A DNA stretch of 64,000 nucleotides, taken from Ashinkailepas kermadecensis. Its lineage: Eukaryota; Arthropoda; Thecostraca; Neolepadidae. The first letter of the stretch is position 1, and every line of letters starts with the position of its first letter. The DNA lies in assembly GCA_034440615.1 (NCBI GenBank), contig JAOTOM010005112.1, forward strand, positions 274,501 through 338,500, in the 5' to 3' direction. Shown in pieces: positions 33,830 to 46,630 of this stretch. The notes under the pieces are model-generated. The model was not told the origin of the DNA, did no database searches, and was given only the letters and a program-made list of their open reading frames with translations. The position numbers and the translations under genes are program-made.

Positions 33830-34319
33830 ATAATAACCTGATTACAGAAAGTCGATGCAGACTGAATGATTTCATTCCGATACAAGTGATCGCTTTTGAA
33901 ATATAGGGTAACGAAAATCGGGTCGTGCATTTCATGCACACAATCCAGTTTTTGTGCTTGCTGCAATTTCCGCTTATTTATCACTGGTTCAACTTTAGAA
34001 AACTTTAAAAGCATTGTTTTTGTAGGCAACGAGTACCTTTTAAACACATGATGAAAGTCAATGAAGAAGAACAGCTTTAAATAAATACCTCGTATTATGT
34101 GCATTTCACTTAACATCCGGTTTAAATTAGAATGTAGGTGCAGATTAAGCTGGGCTTGGGTGGGACCAGGCAATGCATACAGCGCCCGATTTCGATAGCA
34201 TTGCTTTCAAGGACACTTTCGGCGTACCAACTTTACGTTGAATTGTTTTCACCGCGACTTGCTTCATCCTAAAAACTGATCAATGCCGGCTTGGAGGGAC
34301 CGAGCTGGGTCAGACTTAG

Positions 34320-34525
34320 CGTGCTGTTGAAGTGCTATGGCTGGCCGTGGCTGGCTATGTCACCAATCACATGCTGCTGAAGGGTTATGGCCGACTTGGC
34401 TGGCTATGTTACCAATCATGTGCTGTTGAAGGGGCATAGCTAGCTGGGGCGGGCCATGTCACCAATAACATGCTGTTGCCTGTTCACGGGCTATGGCTGG
34501 CTGGGACTGGCTATGTCACCAAAAG
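34320..34525. repeat. 50-bp tandem repeat, four copies
   Basis: TGCTGTTGAAG starts at 34322, with its variants at 34372, 34421 and 34471 (spacing 49-50). Each is followed by CTATGGCTGGC and GGCTATGTCACCAATCA. The last unit has a short insertion. Confidence 0.88.
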
Positions 34526-35099
34526 CGCGTACTAACGAATACAAGTGAAACGCCATTCGGTAGCTCTCGAAATATTAAATTTGAAAAGTCCGGTTAAGTC
34601 TATTACCGAATTATGTTCCAGGGTAGGATTTGACGTGGCTGGTCATTGGGAGCACGGACTGTGCCGCTTTGCAGTTATAATTGGTAGGTTATACTGCGCC
34701 ACTTCAACTTTAGGCCTTCCGTCACAGCCTGCCTGGATGACGACCATGGGCCAGTGTGCAAAGGCAGAAAGTCGCGTTTGCGGTCATCACGTGATAATTT
34801 GCTCTGCAGCCATGAAAGGAGAGATACTGGTCTATGTTGTTCCTACCTTGCATGCCTCAGTCGGACACACAACATTTGGCCGTTCAGTGAGTAGGCTATA
34901 CTGGACTCCTGTAGACAAGGAATGATAATTTATTACTATGGATTTTGGACTTCCGCGGACGCAGTGTCCTGAACTTGTGAAATATGAGTGGTGAGTACAC
35001 TTAATGACAATTGTTCTTGACATCAGTTTTTTTTTCTTTTTAACGTTATTAAGTGCTATTTTTGCTTTTTGCTACAGGCTATTAGAGTTGCATGTTTAA

Positions 35100-36150
35100 A
35101 AGCGTGCATGGCTGGCGGCAACAACACTGCCGACTGGCAAAGGCAGCAGGTACACTACTGACATCATCATCAAACAATCAACAAAGGCAGCAGATTCACC
35201 ACTGACATCATGAAACAATCAAGACTACCGACTGGCCGACTGCAGATACACTACTGACATCATCATCAAACAATCAACACTGCCGACTGGTAAAGGCAGC
35301 ATATACACTACTAACATCATCATCAAATAATCAGCACTGCCGACTGGGAAAGGTAGCATATATACTACTGACATCATCATCAAACAATCAACAAAGGCAG
35401 CGGATACACTACTGACATCATCATCAAACAATCAACACTGCCGGCTGGTAAAGGCAGCAGATACACTACTAACATCACATCAAACAATCAACACTGCCGA
35501 CTGGCCGAAAGCAGATACACTACTGACACCATCATCACACAATCAACAAAGGTAGCAGATATACAACTGACATCATCATCAAACAATCAACACTGCCGCC
35601 TGGTAAAGGCAGCAGATACACTACTGACAGCATTATCAAACAATCAACACTGCCGATTGGTAAAGGCAGCAGATACACTTCTGAAATTATCATCAAACAA
35701 TCAACAAAGGCAGCAGATGGCCTATTGACAACATCATGAAACAATCAACACTGCCGCCTGGTAAAGGCAGCAGATACACTACTGACAGCATTATCAAACA
35801 ATCAACACTTCCGGCTGGTAAAGGCAGCAGGTACAGTACTGGCATAGTCATCAAACAATCAACACTGCCGACTGGTAAAGGCAGCAGGTGCAACGCTGAC
35901 AGCATTATCAAACAATTCACATTGCCGACTGGTAAAGGCCCAGGTGCACTACTGACATGATCATCAAACAATCAACACTGCCGACTGGTAAAAGCAGCAG
36001 GTACAATACTGACATGATCATCAGTCAACCCTATCGACTGGTGAAGGCAGCAGATACACGACTGACACCATCATCAAGCAATTAACACTGTCGCCGCAAA
36101 CAATGAACACTGCCGACTGGTCAAGATAACAGGTACAATACTGACATCAA
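35100..36150. repeat. 57-bp minisatellite with a shortened variant, about 19 units
   Basis: The main unit is 57 bp: CAACACTGCCGACTGGTAAA, GGCAGCAGATACACTACTGA, CATCATCATCAAACAAT. A shorter variant lacks the CACTGCCGACTGGT part (CAACAAAGGCAGCAG). As 57 is divisible by three, the minus strand stays open with a 19-residue repeat (VYLLPLPVGSVDCLIMLS type). I take that as a by-product of the unit length. Confidence 0.93.
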
Positions 36151-36469
36151 ACAATGAACGAAGGTCGTGTAAATGAGCTGATCAAAATGCAGTATCCATA
36201 TACATTTGATATTTTCTTGCTATCTTCGCGGGTGTGACCCTTTTTGGGGGTCTTGATTAATTAAATTGGGTCTGACTGCCTCTGAGTGTTGGTCGATTCC
36301 TATATATGGACGATTTCACAATATGGTCGAGTGCCTCACGAACACCGCCGATGCACAGACAGCTGTAGCTAGCCGTCAGACGTCTGGAGAGCTGGGGCGG
36401 TAAGAACGGTTTCCGCTTTTCTACGGCAAAGACGGTCGCCCATCACTTCCGTCGCCGTCGCCTCCGCCC

Positions 36470-37833
36470 AACATGAAGGTTTTGCTCCACGGGGAGAAGA
36501 TACCGGTGCAGTCGGTAGTCCGGTTTCTGGCGGTGCAGTTTGATACATGTTTGACGTCCCGACATCATCTCAAAACGTTGCGAGAAAGATGTGTTAAAAC
36601 CCTGAACATCTTAGAGTGTCTGGCTCGAATGTCTTATGGAGCAGACCGGGCAACGCTGCTCAAGCTATATCGATCGCTCGTCCACTCAAAACTTGACTAT
36701 GCGTGTTTTGTTTACGATGGAGCCTGTTTGACCAGCAAACGTACCCTGAACGCAGTTCACCACTAAGCGCTTCGCATTATTACTGGAGCTTTGCGTACAT
36801 CTCCAACGGCTAGTCTCCTGGCGGAGGCCCATGAGCTTCCACTCTCTATCTCTCTCTCTGCGCTGCGAGCAGCCTGGGATGCGATACGCCTGTAAACTGC
36901 GACAATATCCGGGTCACCCATTTACACCTATGTGCTCTCGCACCGTGTACCGGCGCTGCTTCCCGACGACCGCCCAATGAGTGCCATAAAGTACTGTGTA
37001 CAAATGCAACGACTTCCATGAACGCAGTGTACGACTTCGCAGCGTTCGGAGGACTGGCTTCCCCGTGATCCCTCCCTGGGAACTGATCACACCTGAAGTG
37101 GATATATCTCTCGCCATCACGACGAAAGCCGATACAATCTCTCATGAATTTCGAGCACTTGCTATGGAGTACATTTAATATTACCCAGGATTTGCTGCTG
37201 CATACACCGATTGATCCAGAACTGAGGCCGATGTCGGTAGCACTTTTGTTACCGGTACTGTTACAAGGTGTTTCTCACTTCCAGTACATGCGTCTGTATA
37301 TTTATATTCTTCCGTGCTTATTGGCATCCTGAAAGCTCTGTGCTTCATTGAAGTATCCGACGACCTAATACACCTTATTGTGACGGACTCCTCAGACCTC
37401 AAGTAGCCTTTTGGCGATGAGGACGCTTGGCCCATCTAATCTCGTTTTATGAGATGTTTTATATCGACTTACCGCTGTGCAACGGGCAGGTAAAAGAGTG
37501 GTGTTGTGTTGGATTCCGAGCCACGTGGGCATCTCCGGGAACGACCTAGCTGATGCTGCTGCAAAACGTGCGTCGCAAACTCCTTGCACGCGATCCATAC
37601 CCTGCCCTGCCCGGGACCACTTCCGAACGATCTCCACGTGTGTCCATGCTAAATGGCGAGCTTTCTGGAACGCACTCTCTGATAATAAGCCTTGCCTTGA
37701 ATATAAGGCAAGAAATAATCTGATAATAAAAGTTATTAAGCCTTGCCTTGACATATGTAGTTCGTGCTCGCCCAGGAATAGACGAGACGAAGTAGCGCTG
37801 AATGTGAATAACGCTGTTTACGACGCAAAGTAA
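36470..37833 (+). pseudogene. I/Jockey-type non-LTR retrotransposon remnant: RT thumb and RNase H
   Basis: At 36473-36766 one frame shows V.FLAVQFD..LT, H...L...C.K.LN.L..LA, YGADRATLLKLYRSLVHSKLDYACFVYDGA (given here in two motif pieces: 'YGADRATLLKLYRSL' and 'SKLDYACFVYDGA') and LNAVHH. All are standard in the region after the RT palm of I, R1 and Jockey elements. The reading continues after a stop with 'ITGALRTSP' and 'EAHELPLS' (36775-36850). After many stops, 37480-37570 encodes 'WIPSHVGISGNDLADAAAK', the C-terminal RNase H motif with its conserved His and Asp. A built-in RNase H points to the I-like group. No 5' part and no clear 3' end were found. Confidence 0.85.
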
Positions 37834-38596
37834 GAATTACTTGGTTCGGTGTGGAGCCGAGATATACTGGTTCGTACTTACCAGAAAAGTACTAGTTTTA
37901 TTATTATAGTAGGGAATCGTATGCAAGAGTTTGTAGAAAAATGAGCGAAGGCAATAATGGCGACGGTGACACAATTATGCTTTTGGTTTCCATGGTTCAC
38001 ATTTGTGTGGATGATAGGAGGTTCCCAATTTCTTGGGTGGTTTCCTCTATTCATTAGCTATTTTTTGGGGCTTCGTGGAGTTGACAAGAAGTGTGAAATA
38101 TGATCGTTGAAGTACGGAAGCCTTTATATATTAGTAGAAGAGTTGTTTTGTTCTTGATGCGGATCACCTACGCGTGTGTAGGTGCAGTCGTGCATACATG
38201 GATGTGGACATCTCTGGTGGAGCAAGGATCCATTTTTTACCACCGCACCAGGGCAATGAATGAGCGAGAATCAAACAGGCCAAGGAACACGGTGTGGTGG
38301 GAGTATATTGTTCCTTAGTGGACGTAAGAAGAGTGGATCGAAAACTTAAGGGTAAGGGGACAGCATTTCTGGCAGGTTTTTCCAAGTGTATGAGTGTTCT
38401 TTTCATTTCAAGTCCTCGAGTTATAAAGTTATTTGGATTAATCAATAAGAGCCACAAGTGTTCATCTGAGTTAAACCTGTAGAGGGAAGAAACAATAAGA
38501 TGGATTATCTGGTTGCACACCATGCATATTGTGTGCAATGCCAGAGGTTATGCATGTGCATTGGTATGGTGTTAAAATAATATATAAATAAATGTA
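37834..38596. other. No recognisable gene
   Basis: Mixed sequence between the RNase H remnant and the long (TA)n tract. The 124-codon minus-strand frame at 38164-38538 shows no domain. Confidence 0.4.
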
Positions 38597-39008
<412 letters not shown>

Positions 39009-40529
39009 GCTGACCCCCGATGCACGCTTTTTTCCAGCACGTTTGCTCCCCTGGTCTATTTTGATGTAACCGTGGACGCTGATTCCGAATCTGGCAACGA
39101 TTTGGCAAAAATCTTGATTTTTGAGGGTGCACGGGCCAGGTAAAGTGTCAAATTTACGAATTTTGTATTACCTTGGTGGACGAATTCGCTCCTTGTGGTC
39201 GTGTGCCTTGGTTGCTATGGTGGTTTTATGCAGTGACTCTACGTCATACACGACAGCGTCAATTGCCCCCCATAACCAGGTTTCTGCTCCCCGTACATCA
39301 CACGAAATTCTACTTTCTCTTCAACGCTTGATCCGTCTCTGCCCCCAATCACCGGTGCGCAAACTAGTAGTTTCGGTTTACGCCTATAGGTGGCAAGAGG
39401 GTTATTCCAAGCTGAGACCGTCCAAGAAACCCGCTGGAAACGGATAGTAAGGGGGTGTTTGCTGCAATAGTGAAATTTACATTTATTTAGGCATGAACGC
39501 TTCATTCAGTGGGAATATATAGAGCCTGACTCTGCTAAATACCGAGTTGTCGATTGTTCACTGTCGATGTGGTGGTCAGGGGGCACTGCGTTTACGTCGG
39601 CGCTGTTGGCGAGGGGTGGGGAGAGATGGTGTATTGGAGACCTGGTGTCTGCCAGTGCTTTAAAGTTGCTCCTGAATAGTCCATCTGCGTAGTGTGACTT
39701 CGAGCAATACAAATACACAAACGAAATGATATTTGCGATTTATGTATGCTTTATTGCTGAATAAACATGCTAATTGAAAACCATGTAAACCATACAACTG
39801 CAAATGGCCTCAATTTGCAGTCTTCTGATTTCTTAACCTTAGTGTTTCATTACATATTGTCATCCTGACATCCTGATTTGATACTTCTGTTCTTGTATGC
39901 TTGCAAATATCATCAGGTGAGCGTGCTGACTTTTCAGATCCTGTATCCTGCAGCCTATCCGTATCCAGTCTACCTATCGATAATGGAGGAGGCACAGTTT
40001 CGAAAGAAACTTAAGCAGCCTCATGCTCACCTGGAGATACTACCGTGTGATCTTCCTCCTAACCTGCCGCCAAGAGTAGGAGAGGTTATTGGACGGATCT
40101 TGAAGCTGAGACTGGAGGAAATGAAGGCGAGAAAGGTGGAGGAGTGTTGCGTGTCAGTTAAGTCTTGCATAACGAAAGTGGCCGAGGAGGTGATGGCGCT
40201 GTGGGAAAAGGCCTCAGTGTCAGCTAAGCGGAGCGACAAAGTCGTGAGTCTCATCTCCGCGTTGTGGAAGCAGAAAGTGTACTTGACAAAAAAGAAACAA
40301 ACAATGGGTACCTGCGCAGAACACCACCAGACTGACGTATCTGCCCTTTTCGATATCTCCAAGCCCAGCCAACCACCTGAACTTGCAGCGGACCGAGAGT
40401 TCCTCGAGGACCAGAGAGGGCCGCGGCGCCAGAAGATTGTAGACCTGGACAGGAAGACGACTCAGCTCTGGCAGAGGAGAACGGACAGGAAAGCAGCTGT
40501 CGCTGCCAGGGAAAAGCGTTCAACCTCAG

Positions 40530-41008
40530 GTAAGCACCATATCATTTTCTATGGGTTCGAAGTATGGCGTGCAATCTGTCATTTTTAAAAGGGGCATCAC
40601 CCCACAAAATATGATATGAGAATGAGACATGAGATATGATAGATATAATGAGATAGATATAATATGAGACATAGTTTGTCACGACTTCCGAAAGATACGC
40701 CGAGAAAGCAGCATCTATACGCTCCAAAAGGGGACCTCTGGTAAATCTCAAGTCGTAATCCTCGGGTCTCAGCTAGAACATGACATTCCTGATAGATTGA
40801 ACGTGTGACCTACGTTTTCTCGCTTGAGTTGCCCAATATACAGCTTACTGTCAGTGCCTTGTCTCTAAATGGTCAGGATATTCGTATAACAGCAGAACAA
40901 TTAGTGCAATCGTAAAGCTATTATCGTTGTAGTGCACACATCCGCCGTTTTTATTCCAAATACGGCACATATTTGTTCAATTAATGAATCCCTGCGGTTG
41001 TTTCGCAG
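40530..41008 (+). other. Intron of the hAT-C transposase gene (phase 1, 479 bp)
   Basis: It starts GTAAGC and ends TTTCGCAG, both consensus-like. All frames are closed within it. It holds a low-complexity ATGAGA/GATATA stretch at 40610-40672. Joining the flanking frames keeps the phase and an unbroken Gly-Ala-Ser linker, which is why I accept it. Confidence 0.85.
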
Positions 41009-41151
41009 GTGCGTCCGGCGATACCACCCAAGGACTGGATCATGATGGAGACGCAGTAGCCGGTCCCAGCGGTGCCGGACTACAACCCCGAGCAGCAAAG
41101 CAACGCGCGTCGATTACCGTGCAGCAGACCCACGGCGACGAAGCTGACGGA

Positions 41152-41199
41152 AGCGATGATGACTACGTGCCTTGAAGCGATGACGACTACGTGCCTTCC
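41152..41199 (+). repeat. 24-bp in-frame duplication in hAT-C exon 2
   Basis: AGCGATGAYGACTACGTGCC occurs twice in a row with a 24-bp period, encoding SDDDYVP twice. The first copy ends in TGA and the second in TCC (Ser), so the stop may come from a Ser codon (TCA to TGA). Confidence 0.9.
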
Positions 41200-43310
41200 C
41201 GCCGCCAGCGCGTCCGCTCAGCTCGTCCAGCGTCGGTGGATTTGACTGGTGTGACGGAAGCCCTTGATAGCGGAGACGTTGGCGCACGGAAAGCATCGAA
41301 AATATTGACGCAGTTCTCCATTGCTGTACAGGGTAGTTCCAGTGATAGTGTCGTGACCAAGAAGAGGATTCAGACTGCCTTGGATAAGAGCAGGAGACAG
41401 AAGCTGGAGAATGTAGCAGAGAGTGGGGCCGAATGCACCGCCGTGTTCTGTGACGGCCGTGATGACAAAACTCGAGCCAGCGGTGCTGGCAAGCAGCACA
41501 ACATTAGCGTGAACATGCACCCAGATGATATCCACATTGGACACTTTACCTGTGAAGATGGGCATACTGGTCGGCAGGTAGCAGCTAAGTTGAGAGAGTT
41601 TCTCATCACCCGAGGCATCAACCTGAGTAACATCAAGTTCGTCGGCGGCGACGGCACCGCTCAAGTCACCGGCTGTAAAAACGGGTGGATGGCCCACTTC
41701 GAAATAGCGCTCGGGCGACCTCTGGGGCGGATTGTGTGCCTCTGCCATCAGGCAGAGTTGCCATACAGAGCGCTCTTCCAGTGGATCGACGGAAAGACAA
41801 CTGGGCCAACCACCTTCAGCGGTCCCATTGGCAAGTGCATCTCCGGGGATGTCCATTCCCTGGTGGTTGCGAAGTTCCCCACCATCGAGTGCAGTGACTT
41901 TCCAGTTATTCCTTCAACGACGGAGAAGTCTCTGAGCAGCGACATGAAGCTGCTTTATCGCTACGCCAGGGCTGTGGTCAGTGGGAACGCAACAGATGTG
42001 GCGGGCCTACGCCACGGAAAACTGTGCATGGCGCGGTGGTATGCAGCGCAGAGCCGTCTCCTGCGCTACTACATGGCACAGGCCGAACCGTCCTCAGAAC
42101 TGGCTTCCCTAGCGCGCTGCATTGTCTGCGTCTATGTGCCTTGAGCAAGCAAACCAGACGTGGTAGACGCACCTGCCCACATCTGCGAGTCTCTCCGCCG
42201 TCAACAAGAACACTTCCAAGGACAAGCTCTGGATGTCGTCATCAAAAACACGAGGCGGAACACATACATGGCGCACCCAGAAAACGTACTGCTCGCCATG
42301 CTGGGCGACCAGGACGCTGCCATTCGAGCTGAGGGTGTCGAGCTCATCCGGACACTCAGACGGTCGGTTCAAAATGCCAGCGGACAAGTGCGCCTGTTCC
42401 GTGCACCCGTTGTGAATATCACGGCTCACTCCTACACGGATCTGGTGGACGTCCGCAGCCTGGTGGAATGTGGCGCTGATGTTGAGCCACCTTTCGTCAA
42501 GGCCATGCAAGACGCAGAGCTGGAAAGTATCAAGGAACAACAGCTGGTCACTGGCATACCATCACACACACAATCAACCGAGAGGGCTGTCAAACTGACT
42601 ACAGAAGCGGTAGCTGCTGTCTCTGGGACAGACCGCCAAGATGGTCTGTCACTGAACAAAAGGGCGTTCAGAAGGAAGCACAGTGGGCAAGTGACGAAGA
42701 GGCGTTTCATAGAAGTCGCTGAGTGAGGTGAAATGAGTAGAGGTGATGGGACGGTGTAGGTGTTTCCAGAAGGTATGCCACCTGTGTGCGGGCAGACCTT
42801 TTTTCGTTTTTGTCTAAAATGCAGCCACGAACGCGACCAGTGCTATCAACGCCCTTCCTTTTGCTTTTCATACGAAACCTCGCCGTCTTCGCTCAATGTC
42901 TAGGCTTTTACATCGGTGTAACTCTAGTCACTTATAGGCAGAAAGTGGAATTACTAGTTAGGGGACCAGCAATTGGCGGCAGAGACGGATCAAGCGTTGG
43001 AGAAAAAGTAAGATTTCGTGTAATGTAGAGTGAGCAGAAACATGGTTATGGGGGCAATCGACGCTGTCGTGTATGATGTATAGTCACTGTATAAAACTAC
43101 CATAGCAGCCAAGGCATATGCCCACAAGAAGCGAATTTGCCCGCAAAGGTACCAAAAATAGGTAAATTTGGCCCTTAACCTGACCCGTGCACCCTCAAAA
43201 ATCGCTATTTTTGCAAAATAGTTGTCAGATTCGGAATCAGCGTCCACGGTTACATCAAAATAGACCAGGGGAGCAAACGTGCTGGAAAAAAGCGTGCATC
43301 GGGGGTCAGC

Positions 43311-43313
<3 letters not shown>

Positions 43314-43395
<82 letters not shown>

Positions 43396-43405
43396 GTATG
43401 CATAT

Positions 43406-43442
<37 letters not shown>
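43314..43442. repeat. (TA)n microsatellite, right flank of hAT-C
   Basis: The continuation of the tract broken by hAT-C, with a small ATGTATATGTATGCATATAT variant block at about 43388-43410. Confidence 0.95.
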
Positions 43443-43445
<3 letters not shown>

Positions 43446-44563
43446 GACCTATATAAGAACTACTTGATATATAACAGACTACTCCCATTGGCGCGGTACC
43501 CGACCGGCCGTTCCTATCTCGCGACACTAGCGCCGCCAAGCGGAGAATGGCATGAGTTAGCGCCGTAATGCTATTCCTATGGCGGACGGCCGATGTTTGA
43601 AGGTGCTCGACTAGAAAATGATCTCAGCCAGGGTCTTGAAACTTTCTGAGCTATTAAAGACATGAATTTGGTGCAATCCGGACCAAAAATATTTGCTCTG
43701 AGGGCACGAGAAGCGGCATAATAGACCGATCCGGGAAACCCTACTTGTTTATTTTGCGTGCAAGCCGTATTGCTTTGCTGACGGCAAATGGGGAAAATAT
43801 TCAGGGGTTATTAATTAAATAAAGAGATGACTGACACAATGTCTTTGAAGATTACTGGCCTAGGTAAAAAACAATTATGCTTAAACATTGTGTTCATGAT
43901 ACACAGATGAAGGAGCAGGATAAGGTCAGATAATTTTACACAGGGCTTCAGACTTCAGACATCGAGGGTCCATTGATTGATCATCAAGCCTCAATATGTG
44001 GACTATATAATTTTGAAATTAAATCTTTCACATGGAAAAGACAAGTGTTCAGGAATTTATAACTGTTTAGAGACATGGCTCCTTCCTTCCACACATTCCA
44101 AAACCCAGAATTAAATTTTTATAGCTGAACCTAACAGGCAATGATAGCATAAAATGCCTAGTTGATACCAGTAAGATCCAATGGATATCTCAACAATAAA
44201 ATTATATACCAAATATCACCAGCTACGCATAAAATACAAGCCCTGTTGTCAAACAATTTCATGTCCATCCTGGACGTTATGAAAGTCACAGGTTGACAAT
44301 TATGGCACAGAAGCATACTTCAAATCATCACATTAAAGCATAATTAAGCAAGCAAAAAAAAACAGCCTGTGGAATGATAATTGATCTCCATGTCTTGGCG
44401 GATCACCATGCCTCTCCCTGCACCCGATTGCAGAACAAGACTTGGTCATCTTGAATGAATGACGAAGCAACAAACCCTAGCGTATAGGAATTTCAATGGT
44501 AAGGGTTCGCCGCAGAAATGCGCTTGCCACTCTACAGCGTTGCCGGGTAGCACGTTCTGAAGA
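43443..44563. other. No recognisable gene
   Basis: AT-rich single-copy-looking sequence. Every frame is short and without motif. Confidence 0.45.
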
Positions 44564-44637
<74 letters not shown>

Positions 44638-44726
44638 ATATATATATACATATGTATGTATATATATATATATATATATACATATGTATGTATAAGTATA
44701 TATAGTTACATATATATATACATATA

Positions 44727-44799
<73 letters not shown>

Positions 44800-44830
44800 T
44801 CTATATATATATATATCTATATATCTCTAC
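44564..44830. repeat. (TA)n microsatellite abutting the CR1 palindrome
   Basis: Long TA tract with CATATGTATGTATA interruptions (44632-44727). It ends three bases before the left arm of the inverted repeat at 44833. Confidence 0.95.
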
Positions 44831-45648
44831 ATTGAAGAGGGGGTAATTGTAAGGTGTTTACCAATTGCAAAAATGAACAAGCTATACTTATTCAAATGGT
44901 TCCTTTCTATGAAAATCTTCTAACCACTCACGAATAGCAACTTTAAAACATAATTATGTTGTTGTTGTGTGCCATATTTCAAACACCAAAATATGGTTGT
45001 GCAGGAATACTTCACTGTAGTTGTTGTGGCACAAGTTATTAGTAGCACCAAAAAATACAGATGTAATAGCAAGAAAATTATCTGAGGTCTCTTCCTTATG
45101 GTTTTCTTATGCTGACTGCCCTCGGAAGCCTGAAAATGGTGCCTGTGGACTTTGCTAGCTCCATAAACAAATAATTGGTGGAACTATGTGATCCTAAATG
45201 ATCTACCATGGTCGATGCACCCTAACCCCCCCCTAACAAACTATGTGATCTGACATTCATATTTTGGTAGAGAAAGGTCCATTGCTTATGAATACTGCCA
45301 TCTTTTTGTTATTTACATGCTGAACGTGACATGTCCAAAGGTAGGTGTTTGGAAATGGAACATGTTTGGATACCCCTGCTTCACCCAGGTGGGTATGGTA
45401 ATCTTCAAGTATTACACCTCACACTTTATTGATATCAACAATGTACCCAAGTCACAGACAGCTGAGAGCAATAAACTGAGGATAGGAGCTTTGTATCGAT
45501 CCGGAACCTTGCCACTTTCTCAGCAACTGAGCTCGATAAGGTGATTTGCAAGGAAATCAGTGGGAAATTTTCGGAGGAAATGCCTTATTCTTGGTGACTA
45601 ATCTAAAAGGATTAGTCACGTGTTGTTGTTGGTTCCCCATCATGTAAA

Positions 45649-45879
45649 ATGTTTAGGAAATGCCTTGAAGAGGACCTGTTCTTACACCAGTTTGTAACGG
45701 AACCAACTAGGCAGGGCTCATTCTTGGACCTTGTCTTCTCAGATTTAAGTGATTTAGTTCAAGACTTGACTGTAGGAGAAACTCTGGGAAAAAGTAACCA
45801 TAACATAATTCAAGGCATAAGTAGCAGCACAATCAAGGATAATTTGGCAAAGGTTCCAAAGTTTAACAGGGCAGACTGA
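45649..45879 (+). pseudogene. CR1-like endonuclease fragment (left arm)
   Basis: The frame shows FRKCLEE..L.Q.V.EPTR, G.FLDLVFS and G.TLGKSNHNIIQ, which is the C-terminal half of the apurinic-type endonuclease of CR1-like retroelements. The family's SDH motif, with a catalytic Asp, reads SNH here, so the nuclease would be dead even if translated. Upstream, 'LRIGALYRSG' (45478-45507) is the start of an earlier block of the same domain in another frame. In the right arm the same region has a short deletion at the SNH site. Confidence 0.8.
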
Positions 45880-46036
45880 CTGTATGAGAGCGGCTTTAAG
45901 TACCATAGAACGAGAAGAAGAATTCACCAATTTAAAAGCTCCTCCTCATATGCCAGGTATCCTCATATCCTCACATCCTCATATGCCAGGTTGCTTATAC
46001 CATTAACCATTTGTGTTGCCCCCTGTTGTACTCTCT

Positions 46037-46630
46037 CTAAAATCCAACAATCTTTTTCATAACTAGGGGACCAGGTTTGGACACAGTATTCCAAATGTGT
46101 GGCCTGACATATGCACAGTAAAGCTTCCTGATGACTTCCTCACTTTTGCATGATACATTCCTATTTATTGCCCCAAACATTCTTAGTGCCTTCTTCCTGG
46201 CTTCTTTGGTCTGTTCGGATGCCCCCAATGTTGTGTTCAAAATATCACCCAAGTCCTTTTTCTGCTGAGTCAGAGATGGTACTTGGCCACCAATCAAGTA
46301 TGGAGCCTTCATATGCTGCCTACCTACATGCATGATTTTGCAATTATCATAATTAAATTGCATTTGCCATTTTTCGAACCACTTCACAAGTTCGTCTAAG
46401 TCTTTCTGCAGCGAGACCTGCTCATGGTGTCCTGTTATTGCCCTAAAGACCTTAAAATCATCCACAAAGTTCAAAACCTTACTGCTTAGGCCACTTTCAA
46501 TGTTATTTACAAATATAATGAACAATAGTGGCCCCAGTACTGATCCCTGGGGGACTCCACTAAGAACATTTTGCCATGATGACTTTGTACCATTTAGCAT
46601 CACTCTCTGATGTTCATCTGAAAGCCACAA
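46037..46630 (-). pseudogene. CR1-like reverse transcriptase fragment
   Basis: The minus-strand frame carries 'SGVPQGSVLGPLLFIIFVNN' (RT motif B region), LNFVDDFKVF (the catalytic [FY].DD box, as FVDD), W..KWQMQFN..NCKIMHVG, L.GGQVPSL...KDLG.I, and 'RKLYCAYVRPHI'. A stop precedes it at about 46640 (ILK-stop-IEL). Weaker RT N-terminal sequence continues to about 47080. At 45985 homology to the 28-kb copy stops in the middle of 'NLAYEE', where the left arm begins. The (A/V)DD pair is intact, but the ORF is not. Confidence 0.85.

Larger units (their letters stand above)
39983..42726 (+). pseudogene. hAT-C transposase, two exons, two in-frame TGA codons
   Basis: Exon 1 runs from the ATG at 39983 to 40529, just before GTAAGC. 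Exon 2 starts at 41009 after TTTCGCAG and runs to the stop at 42724-42726. The split codon (G|GT) joins in frame, and the total, 2265 nt, is a multiple of three (754 residues), which supports the splice model. Key residues: FCDGRDDKT with Asp at 41452, GGDGTAQVTG with Asp at 41650, CLCHQAELPYR from 41737, and HTQSTERAVKL with Glu at 42580. The spacings 66, 29 and 281 match hAT-A and hAT-B. Exon 1 is rich in charged helix-like segments with no finger seen. Two TGA codons (41173 and 42142) break exon 2, each after Tyr-Val-Pro. The rest is open, so the copy is recent. An upstream in-frame ATG at 39878 is the alternative start. Confidence 0.85.

Noticed and set aside
35225..35971. Minus-strand repeat protein with VYLLPLPVGSVDCL units
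   Set aside because: It is a by-product of a 57-bp unit. Stops interrupt wherever the short variant occurs.
41218..41856. 212-codon minus-strand frame inside hAT-C
   Set aside because: It is antisense to exon 2, which has the catalytic residues and the intron.
41173..42144. TGA as a selenocysteine or a reassigned codon
   Set aside because: No SECIS-like element was looked for successfully, other genes in the window use TGA as a stop, and the first TGA sits in a duplication where the partner codon is Ser. Simple mutation is more likely.
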